Program-made: the position numbers and the translations under genes | Shown: positions 6,974 to 7,742 of the stretch, one piece after another | How the letters are laid out: each line of letters begins with the position of its first letter | Position numbering within the stretch: the first letter of the stretch is position 1 | Notes under the pieces: model-generated | What the model saw: the letters and a program-made list of their open reading frames with translations, nothing else | The model's database searches: none | Told to the model about the DNA's origin: nothing | Assembly (NCBI GenBank): GCA_905236225.1 | Contig: CAJOPM010000220.1 | Location: 1 to 7,742 of the forward strand | DNA from: an uncultured Eubacterium sp. | GTDB taxonomy: Bacteria; Bacillota; Clostridia; Lachnospirales; Lachnospiraceae | DNA: 7,742 bases | Reading direction: 5' to 3'

Positions 6974-7657
6974 GTGAACAGCGAAATGAATTCACCTGAA
7001 GATAACGAATTTAACACTGAAGAATCAGTGACAGATGATAATACACAGGATATTGAAAGCGCAGTATCAAAGACTAATGCTAAAAAAGAAATATTTAGTT
7101 GGATAAGACTGATAGTTATAGTTTTTGTTGTTGTTTTGGTGGTTAAGAACTTTATTATTGTTAATGCGATAGTTCCGACGTCATCAATGGAGAATACTAT
7201 TATGCCGGATGATAGGCTGATAGGTTTTAGACTGGCTTATACATCATCCGATCCTAAGAGATTTGATATAGTAATATTTAAGTATCCGGTAGATGAAACG
7301 CAGATTTATATTAAAAGAGTCATAGGGCTTCCGGGAGAGACGGTAGAGATTTCAGAGGGAAAGATTTATATAGACGGTTCTGATGAGCCTTTGGATGAGC
7401 CTTATCTTAAAGAAGAATGGACAGTAGAAAATAACGGATACGTTTTTGAAGTTCCCGATGATTGTTATTTGGTCTTAGGAGATAACAGAAACAGATCGGC
7501 GGACTCAAGATATTGGGCAGATTATGCTCTTATGGATGAGGTGGCTCAGACAGAAGAAGAAGCAATAAGCTATCAATATGTATCGGAAGATAAGATCCTT
7601 GGCAAGGCAATATTTAGATATTGGCCGTCAATCGGCAGTTTAACATCTGTAGAGTAA
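6974..7657 (+). CDS. lepB: Signal peptidase I
   Basis: Membrane-bound serine protease that removes signal peptides from secreted preproteins on the outer face of the membrane. It has 227 residues and uses a GTG start. Residues 1-37 are a strongly acidic cytoplasmic tail, longer than in minimal Gram-positive enzymes. One transmembrane helix follows (about 41-64). The catalytic serine is S71 in VPTSSMENT, and the general-base lysine is K114 in YIKRVIGLPGE. The conserved box GDNRNRSADSR at 169-179 is complete. Lysine in the base position marks the bacterial (P-type) enzyme rather than the sporulation-type SipW. It is the last gene, 29 bases after greA, with no promoter that I can see between them. 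Its stop codon lies only three bases before the right structured repeat. Confidence 0.96.
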   Translation: MNSEMNSPEDNEFNTEESVTDDNTQDIESAVSKTNAKKEIFSWIRLIVIVFVVVLVVKNFIIVNAIVPTSSMENTIMPDDRLIGFRLAYTSSDPKRFDIVIFKYPVDETQIYIKRVIGLPGETVEISEGKIYIDGSDEPLDEPYLKEEWTVENNGYVFEVPDDCYLVLGDNRNRSADSRYWADYALMDEVAQTEEEAISYQYVSEDKILGKAIFRYWPSIGSLTSVE

Positions 7658-7660
7658 ATT

Positions 7661-7742
7661 CAAGTCTCGCTCGCGAGACTTGGCGCGGGATTTGCGTCAG
7701 CTTTAGCTGACATATTTCATGTGCAAATCCCTGCGCATCAAA
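7661..7742 (-). repeat. Right copy of the structured repeat, inverted
   Basis: Read on the minus strand from 7742, this begins TTTGATGCGCA and has the same parts as the left copy. GCGC at 7733-7736 pairs with 7683-7686. A nine-pair stem joins 7723-7731 with 7687-7695, with a one-sided bulge at 7712-7722. A six-pair stem joins 7706-7711 with 7696-7701; its loop is TAAA on the minus strand. Last comes a perfect hairpin at 7661-7682. Sequence differs from the left copy at several stem positions, yet every pair is kept. The hairpin lies three bases after the lepB stop and is not followed by a T-run on either strand, so a standard intrinsic terminator is not supported. It may still act as an mRNA 3' end stabiliser. 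It may continue past the window end. Confidence 0.85.

Noticed and set aside
1..7742. Composite transposon bounded by inverted repeats
   Set aside because: No transposase or integrase is encoded, the genes between are housekeeping or signalling types, and the two repeats have diverged with compensatory changes rather than being identical.

Overview
The window reads as a piece of a low-GC Gram-positive chromosome, most likely a Clostridia member of the Lachnospiraceae type (Butyrivibrio/Roseburia-like). The supporting signs are AT-rich codon use, AGGAG-type ribosome binding sites, the long glutamine-dependent form of NAD synthetase, soluble hybrid histidine kinases ending in receiver domains, and a single-span signal peptidase I. 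The family assignment is an inference from style; no rRNA or other marker is present.

Layout: all six genes lie on the + strand and are tightly packed. nadE (162-2075) makes NAD+. Six bases later comes a soluble PAS-containing hybrid histidine kinase with one receiver (2082-4118). A 49-base gap holds a clear extended -10 promoter and a strong ribosome binding site. It leads into a second kinase-like protein with two receivers (4168-5727), whose phospho-accepting histidine is a tyrosine and whose ATP-binding glycine box is gone, so it looks like a pseudokinase. Then follow a PIN/NYN-like putative RNase (5740-6429), a GreA-family transcript cleavage factor (6441-6944) and signal peptidase I (6974-7657), with gaps of 12, 11 and 29 bases.

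One plausible reading is two transcription units: nadE plus the active kinase, then pseudokinase, PIN-like protein, GreA and LepB from the internal promoter. The two kinase proteins probably form one signalling module, with the first providing catalysis and the second acting as scaffold, decoy or phosphate sink. No HPt domain and no DNA-binding response regulator is present, so the output is unknown. The NAD, RNA-processing and secretion genes are housekeeping types with no obvious shared pathway.

The least explained signal is at the two ends. About 80 bases at the extreme left and about 80 at the extreme right are diverged copies of one GC-rich structured element, in inverted orientation. 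Each folds as a compound stem-loop followed by a simple hairpin. Five base pairs differ between the copies and all five change on both sides, so pairing is kept. This is direct evidence for selection on structure in a dispersed repeat or RNA family. That the window starts and stops in these copies suggests an assembly contig broken at a repeat.
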